DNA from: Cupriavidus necator A5-1
GTDB lineage: Bacteria > Pseudomonadota > Gammaproteobacteria > Burkholderiales > Burkholderiaceae
Direction: 5' to 3'
DNA length: 64,000 nucleotides
NCBI RefSeq assembly: GCF_000744095.1
Contig: NZ_JQLI01000008.1
Coordinates: 868,001-932,000 of the forward strand
Of this stretch, positions 43,910-52,497 are shown in pieces. How positions within the stretch are numbered: position 1 is the first letter of the stretch; every line of letters starts with the position of its first letter. The notes below the pieces were generated by a model. It saw only the letters and a program-made list of their open reading frames with translations, had not been told where the DNA came from and ran no database searches. The position numbers and the translations under genes were made by a program.

Positions 43910-44350
43910 TCAGTGCAGCGCCTGCCCCGGCGCGGCCGCCACCGCGGCGACCTGCACCGCGTTGGCCGGGCTGCAGTGGATATGCGCCAGGCGCCAGCCT
44001 TCGTGGTTCTGCATCAGCACATAGGTGGTGTGCACGAACAGGTCGGCCTCGACGCGGTCGCTGCCAAAGCGCAGCGCCTCGGTCACGTCGAAGATCGACA
44101 CGGCCATCGAGGCGTGGCTGCTGGTTTCGATGGCATCGACCAGCACCGGCTGCTCTTCGAGCAGCTGCGAGAACGCCTGGCGCAGCTGTTCGTGGCCGAT
44201 CAGGCGCTGCCCGTCGGGCAGCACGCAGGTGATCGAGTCCTCGTCCAGCCACAGGCGCAGCGCGCCGTCGGCATCGCGCAGCTTGAGCGCTTCGCGAAAG
44301 GCTTCGACGATGTCTTCGGCGGAATCGAACAGGCGGGCAAAACGAGGCAT
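43910..44350 (-). CDS. SnoaL-like/NTF2-fold protein
   Basis: A 146-residue alpha+beta cone-barrel protein of the SnoaL/NTF2 superfamily. The N-terminus EDIVEAFREALKLRDADGALRLW, with a later region on DSITCVLPDGQRLIGHEQLRQAF, is typical of nuclear transport factor-like enzymes. C-terminal strands include TTYVLMQNHEGWRLAHIHCSP. These can be ketosteroid isomerase-like or binding proteins; none of the key active-site signatures is decisive. It lies between waaF and the hydrolase on one strand with short gaps. Confidence 0.78.
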   Translation of the reverse strand: MPRFARLFDSAEDIVEAFREALKLRDADGALRLWLDEDSITCVLPDGQRLIGHEQLRQAFSQLLEEQPVLVDAIETSSHASMAVSIFDVTEALRFGSDRVEADLFVHTTYVLMQNHEGWRLAHIHCSPANAVQVAAVAAAPGQALH

Positions 44351-44370
44351 GGTGGCAGTGTCAGGGGTCT

Positions 44371-45405
44371 TCAGGGCTGCGGCCGGGGCTGGTGCAGCAG
44401 CTTGCGCAGCTCGACGAAGACCATTTCTGGTTCGATTTCTTTCAGGCAGCGCAGGTGCCCCAGCGGGCACTCGCGCTTGAAGCACGGACTGCACTCCAGC
44501 TGCAGCCACATGATACTCGCAGCCTGTGACAGCGGCGGCGTGTGGCGCGGATCGCTCGAGCCGAAAACGGCCACCTGGGGCCGGTTCAGGGCCGCGGTGA
44601 CGTGCATCAGGCCGGAGTCGTTGCAGACCGCGGCCTCGGACAGCGCCAGCAGGTCGACGGCGTCGTCCAGCGAAGTCTGGCCGCACAGGTTGCGCACGAA
44701 CGGCGCTTCCTTGACGATCTCGCTGGCGATCTCGGCGTCCTTGGCCGAGCCCAGCGTGATCATCTGCGCGTACGGGTAGGAGCGCCGCAGCATCTGCGCC
44801 AGCTTGGCAAAGTGGTCGGCCGGCCAGCGCTTGGCGGGGCCGAACTCGGCGCCCGGGCAGAACGCGATCACGCGCGCGTGCGGGGCGATGCCGAAGCGCT
44901 CGGCGGTGGCCGCCACGCGCGCCGGGTCGACGCGCAGGCGCGGCTCGGTCAGGTTTTCAGGCAGGCGCGCGCCGGGCTTGAGCGCCAGGCGGGCGTAATG
45001 CTCCACCATCGGCGGGCGCTTGTCGCGCGGCGGGTTGGCGTGGCGGATGTTGAGCATGCCAAAGCGCGCTTCGCCGCGATAGCCGATGCGCAGCGGGATG
45101 CCGGCCAGCCACGGGATCAGCGCCGACTTGAGCGAGTTCGGCAGCACGTAGGCGAGGTCGTAGCCTTCGTTCTTGAGCTGCTGGGCGAACATCAGCCGCG
45201 CCGACAGCTGCAGCTTGCCGTGCGCCAGGTCTGACGGGAACACGCGGCCGATCTCGGGCATGCGCGCGAGCACGGGCGCCACCCACTTGGGCGCGAGGGC
45301 GTCGATGACCAGGCGCGGATGGCGCGCCTTGAGCAGCGCGAACAGCGGCTGCGCCATCAGGGCGTCGCCGATCCAGTTGGGGGCGATGACGAGGGCTTTC
45401 TTCAT
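44371..45405 (-). CDS. waaF: Lipopolysaccharide heptosyltransferase II
   Basis: A 344-residue GT9 glycosyltransferase that adds the second heptose to the inner core. It begins MKKALVIAPNWIGDALMAQP, and has the GT9 blocks RVIAFCPGAEFGPAKRWP and CNDSGLMHVTAALNRP with VAVFGSSDPRHTPP. The C-terminal CSPCFKRECPLGHLRCLKEI is characteristic of WaaF. It uses ADP-heptose, the pathway to which gmhB in this window contributes. An earlier ATG at 45429 is possible. A 13-bp hairpin lies between it and the zf-CHCC gene upstream. Confidence 0.94.
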   Translation of the reverse strand: MKKALVIAPNWIGDALMAQPLFALLKARHPRLVIDALAPKWVAPVLARMPEIGRVFPSDLAHGKLQLSARLMFAQQLKNEGYDLAYVLPNSLKSALIPWLAGIPLRIGYRGEARFGMLNIRHANPPRDKRPPMVEHYARLALKPGARLPENLTEPRLRVDPARVAATAERFGIAPHARVIAFCPGAEFGPAKRWPADHFAKLAQMLRRSYPYAQMITLGSAKDAEIASEIVKEAPFVRNLCGQTSLDDAVDLLALSEAAVCNDSGLMHVTAALNRPQVAVFGSSDPRHTPPLSQAASIMWLQLECSPCFKRECPLGHLRCLKEIEPEMVFVELRKLLHQPRPQP

Positions 45406-45451
45406 GGGCGGGGCGCTTGGAGCCGGCACGCCGGCGCGGACGCCGGCAACG

Positions 45452-45491
45452 CCGACGCTCCGGGGCGCCTGTGGGCGGCCCGGAGCGTCGG
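45452..45491. repeat. Long perfect hairpin between zf-CHCC gene and waaF
   Basis: CCGACGCTCCGGG (45452-45464) pairs perfectly with CCCGGAGCGTCGG (45479-45491), leaving a 14-base loop. Adjacent GCCGGC motifs repeat nearby. There is no T-run, so it is more like a REP-type or mRNA-processing hairpin than a classical terminator. Confidence 0.55.
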
Positions 45492-45517
45492 GGTCGTGCG
45501 AAAACCGGCGGCTCGGG

Positions 45518-45712
45518 TCAGTGGTGGCCCTTCAGTACGGTGCCCGGCTTGAGCTTGTAGACGGTACCGCAGTAGGGGCACTTGGCCTCGCCGGTGTCGA
45601 CCACGTCGAGGAACACGCGCGGATGGTAGTTCCATGCCGGGGTGTTGGCGGTGGGGCAGTGCAGCGGAATGTCTTCAGCGCCGATTTCGATGATGGTGGC
45701 GGTTTGCGTCAT
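45518..45712 (-). CDS. Small zinc-finger protein, zf-CHCC family
   Basis: A 64-residue protein with the zf-CHCC pattern: LHCPT, then KCPYCGTVYKL at about residues 44-54. Eukaryotic relatives include the NDUFS6 subunit of complex I; the bacterial role is unknown. It sits between waaF and ilvE on the same strand, a frequent arrangement in Burkholderiales. The ATG at 45712 was chosen over a longer frame because the conserved part begins shortly after it. Confidence 0.85.
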   Translation of the reverse strand: MTQTATIIEIGAEDIPLHCPTANTPAWNYHPRVFLDVVDTGEAKCPYCGTVYKLKPGTVLKGHH

Positions 45713-45809
45713 GGTGTTGCAGGGAGTGAAGCTTATTGTTCGATGAAACAGCGGGTGTGCCGCGCCCGCAAGCACGGGCGCATGGCGTGAAAAGGCTGCC
45801 GGCCGGTGC

Positions 45810-46730
45810 TCACACCAGCGTCAGCCACTTCTTGTACTTTTCTTCGGTGCCGCCCACGGCGGCAAAGAACGAGTCCTGGATCTGCTTGGTCACCGGGCCG
45901 CGGCGGCCTTCGCCGATGATGCGGTCGTCCAGTTCGCGGATCGGCGTGACTTCAGCGGCGGTGCCGGTGAAGAAGGCCTCGTCGGCGCAGTACATCTCGT
46001 CGCGGGTGATGCGCTTTTCACGCACCTCGATGCCGAGGTCGCGCGCGATGGTCAGCGTGGCGTCGCGGGTGATGCCGTCCAGGCACGAGGCCAGGTCCGG
46101 AGTGTAGATCACGCCGTTGCGCACGATAAACACGTTCTCGCCCGAGCCTTCGCTGACATAGCCCTCGGTGTCGAGCAGCAGCGCCTCGTCGTAGCCCAGG
46201 CCGGTGGCTTCCTGGTTGGCCAGGATCGAGTTGATGTAGTAGCCGCTCGCCTTGGCGCGCACCAGCGACACGTTGACGTGGTGGCGGGTGAAGGACGAGG
46301 TCTTCACGCGGATGCCGCGCTCCATGCCTTCCTCGCCCAGGTAGGCGCCCCACGGCCAGGCCGCGATCGCCACGTGGATGGTGTTGCCCTTGGCCGACAC
46401 GCCCAGCTTTTCCGAGCCGATCCACACCAGCGGGCGGATATAGCAGGATTCCAGGTTGTTGGCGCGCACCACTTCGCGCTGCGCGGCTTCCAGGGTGGCC
46501 TCGTCGAAGGGCATGACCATCTGGAAGATCTTGGCCGAGTTGAATAGGCGGCGGGTGTGCTCCTTCAGGCGGAAGATGGCGGTGCCTTCGGGGGTCTTGT
46601 AGGCGCGCACGCCCTCGAACACGCCCATGCCGTAGTGCAGCGTATGCGTCAGCACGTGGATCTTGGCGTCGCGCCATTCGATCAGCTTGCCGTCCATCCA
46701 AATCTTGCCGTCGCGATCCGCCATCGACAT
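45810..46730 (-). CDS. ilvE: Branched-chain amino acid aminotransferase
   Basis: A 306-residue class IV PLP aminotransferase that interconverts Leu, Ile and Val with their keto acids. The N-terminus DGKIWMDGKLIEWRDAKIHV and the block HTLHYGMGVFEGVRAY are typical. The PLP lysine lies in RAKASGYYINSILANQEA. GGAGA stands 6 bases before the ATG at 46730, which fixes the start; the open frame upstream is not coding. The AzlCD exporter of branched-chain amino acids is in the same window at 61.9-63.0 kb. Confidence 0.96.
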   Translation of the reverse strand: MSMADRDGKIWMDGKLIEWRDAKIHVLTHTLHYGMGVFEGVRAYKTPEGTAIFRLKEHTRRLFNSAKIFQMVMPFDEATLEAAQREVVRANNLESCYIRPLVWIGSEKLGVSAKGNTIHVAIAAWPWGAYLGEEGMERGIRVKTSSFTRHHVNVSLVRAKASGYYINSILANQEATGLGYDEALLLDTEGYVSEGSGENVFIVRNGVIYTPDLASCLDGITRDATLTIARDLGIEVREKRITRDEMYCADEAFFTGTAAEVTPIRELDDRIIGEGRRGPVTKQIQDSFFAAVGGTEEKYKKWLTLV

Positions 46731-46911
46731 ATCTGTTCTCCCTGCCGTCAAATTAGCAAAAACAACATTGTAAGCCGCGGGGGCATGGGTCACAACGCGA
46801 TGCAGGCGTTGTGGCGGTCTAGAATCCTCTTTTCCGGGCGTTTGCCGCATTTCGGACGCCATTTCTTGCTGCTCCCACCGTTGTTGCCGGTAACCCCATC
46901 CCAGACCCGTC

Positions 46912-49900
46912 GTGCCTTTGACCACACATCCCGGCCCTGACGCCCTGCCCGAACCCGGCGAGGACGGCGCCAGCCCCGCGCCCGGCCCGGACTGGCAGCA
47001 GGCGCTGGCAGCGCTGCGCGCGCTGGCCGGCGCCGAACCCGCGGCCGGCGCCGAGGCCCGGCGCCTCCTGTGGGCGCTCACGCTGGACGCCGACGGCGCG
47101 CCGGGCACGATCGAGCCGCTCGAGCAGGGGCGCGGCGCGCGCGGCTGGGGCAAGCCCAGGCCGGTGCCGCTGGCCCGGGTGGCCGAGGACGACCGGCTCG
47201 AGCCGTGGGATGCCCGCGTGGCGCGCGCCATCCGCCGCGACCAGTCGCACAACCGGCGCTACGTGCTGGACCGTGCCGCGGCGGTGATGGCGTTGGTGGG
47301 CCACCCGGGCGTGGTGCTGGCGCATGCGCCGTCGCAGACGTTGGAGGTGGTGGAGGACGCGCCCGCGCTGGAAGCCGTCCACAGCGCCGGCCGCTACGTG
47401 CTGCGCATCTTCCCGCCGGTGCGCGAGGCGCCGGCGATGGAAGCCTACCTGCCGGCCGTCGCGCGCCAGGAGGCCGAGGCGCTGCGCCAGGTCACGGTGG
47501 TGCGCGACGGCCCGCACCGGCTGCGGGTGATCCGCTACACCCCGGCGCAGTTCGATGCCGCGCGGCTGGTCGGCGACGGCCTGGCGATCCCCGAGGACGG
47601 CCAGGGGCAGCTCGACCAGACCCTGCGCGCGCTGGCCGGCCACTTCCAGGTCCATGCCGACCAGGCCGTCGGCACGCGCGCGGTGGAGGCCGAGACGCGG
47701 CTGCGCGCCGAGGTGGCGCCGGTGGCGCGCGGCATCTCGCTGCGGCTGGTGGTGACGCCGCTGGGCCCGCTCGGGCCCCGGCTGGCGCCCGGCGCCGGGC
47801 GCGAACGCCTGATGGCCGCCGTGCGCGGCGAGACGCTGGCCACGCAGCGCGACCTCGATGCGGAGCTGGCGAGCGTGGCCGAGGTCTTCGCCGCGCTGCC
47901 GGTGCTGGTGACCCAGTCGCCGCCGGGCGGCGAGTACACCTGGACCCTGGACGATCCCGAGGACGCGCTGGCCGTGCTGGAAGCACTGCCCGGACTGCCC
48001 GCGGTGCAGGCCGTGGAATGGCCGCGCGGCAAGGAGATCCGCGTGCTGCCGGCCGACCTGCCGCAACTCGGCGTGCAGATCGAAAGCCGCGGCGCGTGGT
48101 ACCGGCTGGCGGGCGAGCTGCGCGTGGCCGAGGGGCTGGTGCTGGAGCTGGGCAAGCTGATCGACTGGACCGGCAGCCACGCCGGGCGCTTCGTGCCGAT
48201 GGGGCAGGGTGTCTATGTGGCGCTGACGCGCGCGCTGCGCGGCCGGCTGCGCGACCTCGCCGGCGTGGCCGAGCGTGTGCCCGACGGCATCCGCGTGCCG
48301 CAGATGGCCACCCCGTGGCTGGACGATGTGCTGGCCGGCGTTGGCATCGACCCCGATGCGCACTTCCGCCAGCGCATCGCGCGCCTGCGCGCGGCACGGG
48401 AAACCGAGATCGCGCTGCCCCCGACGCTGGCGGCCGAACTGCGCCCCTACCAGGAGGCCGGCTACCGCTGGGCCATGACGCTGGCCGCCTCGGGCCTCGG
48501 CGCCTGCCTGGCCGACGACATGGGCCTGGGCAAGACGCTGCAGGCGCTGGCGGTGCTGGTGGCGCGCGCCGGCGGCGGTGCCGCGCTGGTGATCGCGCCG
48601 ACCTCGGTGTGCGGCAACTGGGCCGCCGAGGCGCGCCGCTTCGCGCCCACGCTCAACGTCCATGTCTATGCCGAGGGTGCCGACAATGAGCGCGAAACCC
48701 TGCTGGCCCATGCCGGCTCGCATGACCTCGTGATCGTCTCCTACACGTTGCTGCAGCAGGCGCGCAAGGACTTCTGCGCGCGCGACTGGCACACCGTGGT
48801 CGCCGACGAGGCGCAGGCGTTCAAGAACGCGGTCACGCGGCGCGCGCAGGCGATGTACGAGTTGCCGTCGGGCTTCCGCATGGCGCTGACCGGCACGCCG
48901 GTGGAAAACCGGCTGGCCGAGCTCTGGTCGGTGATGCGCTTCTGCAACCCGGGTTTGCTGGGCTCGCTGGCCCGCTTCAACGAACACTTCGCCAACCCGA
49001 TCGAGCGCGGCGGCGTGCGCGAGGCGCGCCAGCGCCTGCGCCGCATGATCGCGCCCTTCGTGCTGCGCCGGACCAAGGCGCAGGTGCTGGACGAACTGCC
49101 GCCGCGCACGGAGCTGGTGATCCGGGTCGAGCCCGAGCCGGTCGAGGCTGCCCACTACGAGGCGCTGCGCCGCCAGGCCCAGACCGAGGCCGAGGCCGCG
49201 CTGGCGCGCGTGGATGCCGCGCGCAAGGCCATCCGCGGCGCGCCGGCCGGGGCGCGGGCGCGCGCCTTGGCGCAGGCCCAGCACCAGGCGCAGGCACGCA
49301 TCCACGTGCTGGCGCAGCTGATGCGGCTGCGCCGCGCGGCCTGCGATCCGCGCCTGGTCACGCCCGAGCTCAGCGGCCAGCTATCGGAGGGCGCCAAGCT
49401 GCGCGCCTTTGTCGAGCTGGCCGGCGAGCTGGCGGCCAGCGGCCACAAGACGCTGGTGTTCAGCCAGTTCGTCGATTTCCTGCAGTTGCTGCGCCAGGGG
49501 CTGGAGCGCGCCGGGCTAGCGCTGCAATACCTGGACGGCGCTACCCCCGCGGCCGAGCGCACGCGCCGCGTGGCCGCCTTCCAGGCCGGCGAGGGCGATG
49601 TCTTCCTGATCAGCCTGAAGGCCGGCGGCTTCGGCCTGAACCTGACCGCGGCCGACTATGTGATCATCGCCGACCCGTGGTGGAACCCCGCCGCCGAAGA
49701 CCAGGCCATGGGCCGCGCGCACCGCATCGGCCAGCAGCGCCCGGTGACGGTGTACCGGCTGATCAATGCCGGCACCATCGAAGAGCGCATCGTCGACCTG
49801 CACCGCGACAAGCGCGCGCTGGCCGACGGCCTGCTGGAAGCCGACGACAACAGCGTGGCGGGCACGGGCGCGCCGTTGCCGGAGATCGACGAGCTGGTGG

Positions 49901-49917
49901 GGCTGCTGCGGCGCTGA
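46912..49917 (+). CDS. SNF2-family DEAD/H-box helicase
   Basis: A 1001-residue protein. The helicase part begins near residue 505 with LRPYQEAGYRW, then Walker A DDMGLGKTLQ, Walker B/DEAH-like ADEAQAFKN, ALTGTPVENRLAELWSVM, VFSQFVDFLQLL and the final QAMGRAHRIGQQRPVTVYRL. The first 500 residues are an uncharacterised bacterial SNF2-associated region. Such proteins remodel nucleoprotein or nucleic acids; the precise role is unknown. The start is a GTG at 46912, with no strong ribosome site and only 181 bases from divergent ilvE, so the exact start may differ. Confidence 0.88.
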   Translation: MPLTTHPGPDALPEPGEDGASPAPGPDWQQALAALRALAGAEPAAGAEARRLLWALTLDADGAPGTIEPLEQGRGARGWGKPRPVPLARVAEDDRLEPWDARVARAIRRDQSHNRRYVLDRAAAVMALVGHPGVVLAHAPSQTLEVVEDAPALEAVHSAGRYVLRIFPPVREAPAMEAYLPAVARQEAEALRQVTVVRDGPHRLRVIRYTPAQFDAARLVGDGLAIPEDGQGQLDQTLRALAGHFQVHADQAVGTRAVEAETRLRAEVAPVARGISLRLVVTPLGPLGPRLAPGAGRERLMAAVRGETLATQRDLDAELASVAEVFAALPVLVTQSPPGGEYTWTLDDPEDALAVLEALPGLPAVQAVEWPRGKEIRVLPADLPQLGVQIESRGAWYRLAGELRVAEGLVLELGKLIDWTGSHAGRFVPMGQGVYVALTRALRGRLRDLAGVAERVPDGIRVPQMATPWLDDVLAGVGIDPDAHFRQRIARLRAARETEIALPPTLAAELRPYQEAGYRWAMTLAASGLGACLADDMGLGKTLQALAVLVARAGGGAALVIAPTSVCGNWAAEARRFAPTLNVHVYAEGADNERETLLAHAGSHDLVIVSYTLLQQARKDFCARDWHTVVADEAQAFKNAVTRRAQAMYELPSGFRMALTGTPVENRLAELWSVMRFCNPGLLGSLARFNEHFANPIERGGVREARQRLRRMIAPFVLRRTKAQVLDELPPRTELVIRVEPEPVEAAHYEALRRQAQTEAEAALARVDAARKAIRGAPAGARARALAQAQHQAQARIHVLAQLMRLRRAACDPRLVTPELSGQLSEGAKLRAFVELAGELAASGHKTLVFSQFVDFLQLLRQGLERAGLALQYLDGATPAAERTRRVAAFQAGEGDVFLISLKAGGFGLNLTAADYVIIADPWWNPAAEDQAMGRAHRIGQQRPVTVYRLINAGTIEERIVDLHRDKRALADGLLEADDNSVAGTGAPLPEIDELVGLLRR

Positions 49918-50090
49918 CCGGTGCGGGGCGGGGCGGCGTGGTGTGGTGCACCATATGCCCGCACGGCATACTCTCAAGCGAACTCGGTCGTTTGGTTTTG
50001 GCAGGAACCTTGTTATCTTGTGGCGCTGGCCCGGGGCTCAGATCCCGGCCGGCCCCATGTTCAGTCCTGACTCTTTCCGACGGTGCCCCC
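49918..50090. other. Gap between helicase and Bug protein genes
   Basis: About 170 bases with no support for a gene. A -35-like TTGGTTTTGG and AT-rich stretch around 49990-50020 could be the promoter of the next gene. Confidence 0.3.
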
Positions 50091-51119
50091 ATGCCTATTT
50101 CGACCCGCCTGCTTCCGCGCTTGTCCTTCTGTTCCGCTTCCCGCCTGGGCGCTGGCCTGGCCGCACTGTGCGTCGCTGCCGCCGTGACCGGTCCGGCCCG
50201 CGCCCAGGGCCCGGGCGAGTGGCCGACGCAGCCGGTGACGATCCTGATGGGCTTCACCGCCGGTTCGGGCGTCGACATCGTTGGCCGCACGCTGCAGGAA
50301 TCGCTGCAGAAGTCGCTCAAGACCACCATCATCTATGACTATCGGCCCGGTGCCGGCGGCAACGTCGCTTCCGAAGTGGTGGCGCACGCCAAGCCGGACG
50401 GCTACACGCTGCTGCTCGGCACCGCTGCCACCCACGGCATTAACCCGGCGCTGTACAAGAACCTGCCGTTCGACGCCGAGGCCGACTTCACCCCGGTGGC
50501 GCCGCTGGTCGAGGTCTCCAACGTGCTGACCGTCAACCCGGCCGTGATCGACGTGAAATCGGTCAAGGAATTCATCGAGAAGGTCAAGGCCAACCCCGGC
50601 AAGTACAACTTCGCGTCCACCGGCAACGGCACCGGCACTCACCTGGCGTTTGCCGAATTCAATGCACGCGCCGGGCTCGACATGGTCCACGTGCCGTACA
50701 AGGGCGGCCCCGATGCGCTGCAGGCGGTGGTGAAGGGCGAGGTCTGCTGCATCTTCAACCAGGTGCAGAGCGTGCTGCCGCAGTACCGCGCCGGCAAGGT
50801 GCGCCTGCTGGGCGTGACCACCAAACAGCGCGTGCAGGTGATCCCCGACGTGCCGACCATCGCCGAGAGCGGCGTGCCGGGCTTCAACAGCACCATCTGG
50901 TTCGGCTTCTTCGGCCCCAAGGGCCTGGATCCCAAGATCGCGCGCAAGATCAATGACGCGGTCAAGGTGGCGCTGGAAACGCCGGCGATCCGGCAGAAGC
51001 TGGTCGATGCTGGCAACACGCCGCGGGTTGAGACGGTGGATCAGTTCAAGGCTACGGTGAAGGCGGATCGGCAGAAGTGGGCGGGGGTGGTTAAGACGGT
51101 GGGGGCGTCGGTTGATTGA
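50091..51119 (+). CDS. Bug-family periplasmic binding protein (tripartite tricarboxylate transporter type)
   Basis: A 342-residue exported protein with a signal peptide (AGLAALCVAAAVTGPARAQG). The TctC/Bug fold is shown by WPTQPVTILMGFTAGSGVDI near the mature start, and by YDYRPGAGGNVASEVVA, HVPYKGGPDALQAVVKGEV and FGFFGPKGLDPKIARKIN. Such proteins bind citrate, other carboxylates or aromatic acids for TTT importers. No tctA/tctB membrane genes are here, as is common for orphan Bug proteins in Cupriavidus. It is convergent with two LuxR-type genes. Confidence 0.9.
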   Translation: MPISTRLLPRLSFCSASRLGAGLAALCVAAAVTGPARAQGPGEWPTQPVTILMGFTAGSGVDIVGRTLQESLQKSLKTTIIYDYRPGAGGNVASEVVAHAKPDGYTLLLGTAATHGINPALYKNLPFDAEADFTPVAPLVEVSNVLTVNPAVIDVKSVKEFIEKVKANPGKYNFASTGNGTGTHLAFAEFNARAGLDMVHVPYKGGPDALQAVVKGEVCCIFNQVQSVLPQYRAGKVRLLGVTTKQRVQVIPDVPTIAESGVPGFNSTIWFGFFGPKGLDPKIARKINDAVKVALETPAIRQKLVDAGNTPRVETVDQFKATVKADRQKWAGVVKTVGASVD

Positions 51120-51229
51120 AGGGGGGCGGGTTGCCTGCGGTTTGCAGTTGGTAGATGCTCGACGGCTCTCGCGGCTGGGTGACATGTTGCAGGCACAGCT
51201 TCACCCCGGCACCCAACCCTCCCTACCCC

Positions 51230-52369
51230 CTACCCCCTAACCCCCAACCGCGTCAACAAATGCGCCAACTGCGCCTGCGTCCCCGTCGCAGTCTTGGTAA
51301 AAATCGCCTTCAACTGCGTACGCCCAGTCTCCCGCCGGATGCCAATCAACTCACACGCCTCGGGCAGCCCGATGCCCGATGACAACTGCATCGCCAGCCG
51401 CGTTTCCGCCGGCGTCAGCCCGTAGAGATCGCGCAGCACCGCCGGCAGCGTCACCGGTGCGATGCCGGGCTCATGGATCGCCACCATCACGGTCGGGCGC
51501 TGCCAGTCGATGGCCAGGTGATGGGCCGGCGGCAGCGGCAGCAGGATGATCTGCGCCTGGCGGCCGGCGCCGTCCACCGCGCGCAGCGCCTGCGCCGGCT
51601 GCGGGTTGGCCGGGTCGGACACGGCGCGCAGCGCCTCGGCGAACGGACGCGACAGGCGCCATTCTTCCTGGCGCAGGCCCGTGGCAGACATAGCCGCAGC
51701 GCTGGTCTCGATCGACACCGCGGGCAGCAGCCGGCGCACCCAGGCTTCGCCGATGCTGTTGGTCAGCAAGGCCTTGCCATCGTCCTGGAACACGATCACA
51801 CCAAACGGCAGCCGCTCCATCAGCTGCGACGAGGCGTGCGCCAGGGCCGACACCTGGTGGGTGCGGTCGCGCAGCGCGATGGCGTTGCGCACGTGCGGGA
51901 TCACCCAGTCGAGCGCGCGCGCATCCTCGGGCGAATAGTGGTCGCGGCCCTGCGGGCGCTGCAGCGACAGGAACACCTCGTAGTGCGGCTTGCGCTCGAC
52001 CAGGCAGGCCATCAGCGACGACAGCCCGAACTGGCGGAAGAACTCGCCATAGAAGGGCGACTGCCGCATCGCATAAGCGCCCAGCTCGCGCGAGTCTATA
52101 TACCAGCTGCCCACCGCCATGCGCGGCGCAAACGGCAGCGCCGGGTCGATGGCTTCGTAGTACTCGTGATAGGCGGCCACTTCTTCCGGCACTTGGTTGA
52201 CCACCTGGTTGACCAGCACGCGCTCGTGGACGGTGTCCAGCACCACCAGCGCGGCATGCACGCTGCCGCTGGCCTGGCACAGTGCGCCGAGGCTGCGCTG
52301 CCAGGCCTCGGCATCAAAGACTCCCTCGTACAGCGCGCGAATGGTCTCGTGCATCTGTGTGTCGCTCAT
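51230..52369 (-). CDS. LuxR-type regulator 1 (tandem pair)
   Basis: A 379-residue protein with a C-terminal LuxR helix-turn-helix (YGLTPAETRLAMQLSSGIGL to about residue 370) and a roughly 300-residue N-terminal region that has no receiver or recognised domain and begins MHETIRALYEGVFDAEAWQ. The start is fixed by AAGGGAAG before the ATG. It resembles its upstream neighbour closely in length, N-terminus and HTH, so they are paralogues from a tandem duplication. The function is unknown; the Bug protein convergent to it is a candidate target. Confidence 0.85.
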   Translation of the reverse strand: MSDTQMHETIRALYEGVFDAEAWQRSLGALCQASGSVHAALVVLDTVHERVLVNQVVNQVPEEVAAYHEYYEAIDPALPFAPRMAVGSWYIDSRELGAYAMRQSPFYGEFFRQFGLSSLMACLVERKPHYEVFLSLQRPQGRDHYSPEDARALDWVIPHVRNAIALRDRTHQVSALAHASSQLMERLPFGVIVFQDDGKALLTNSIGEAWVRRLLPAVSIETSAAAMSATGLRQEEWRLSRPFAEALRAVSDPANPQPAQALRAVDGAGRQAQIILLPLPPAHHLAIDWQRPTVMVAIHEPGIAPVTLPAVLRDLYGLTPAETRLAMQLSSGIGLPEACELIGIRRETGRTQLKAIFTKTATGTQAQLAHLLTRLGVRG

Positions 52370-52497
52370 GGCTTCCCTTCTTCTTTTTTTGTACTTTTGG
52401 TACTTCTCGTGCCTGGTAACGCGCCGGGGGCCGGCCGCCGGATCGGCGCCGGCTGGCACGCTAGGCGGGCCCCAGGTGGTGAGCTGGGGCTGCCCCT

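Noticed and set aside
46819..49305. 828-codon minus-strand ORF antisense to the SNF2-type helicase
   Set aside because: Same shadow effect; the plus strand has all helicase motifs.
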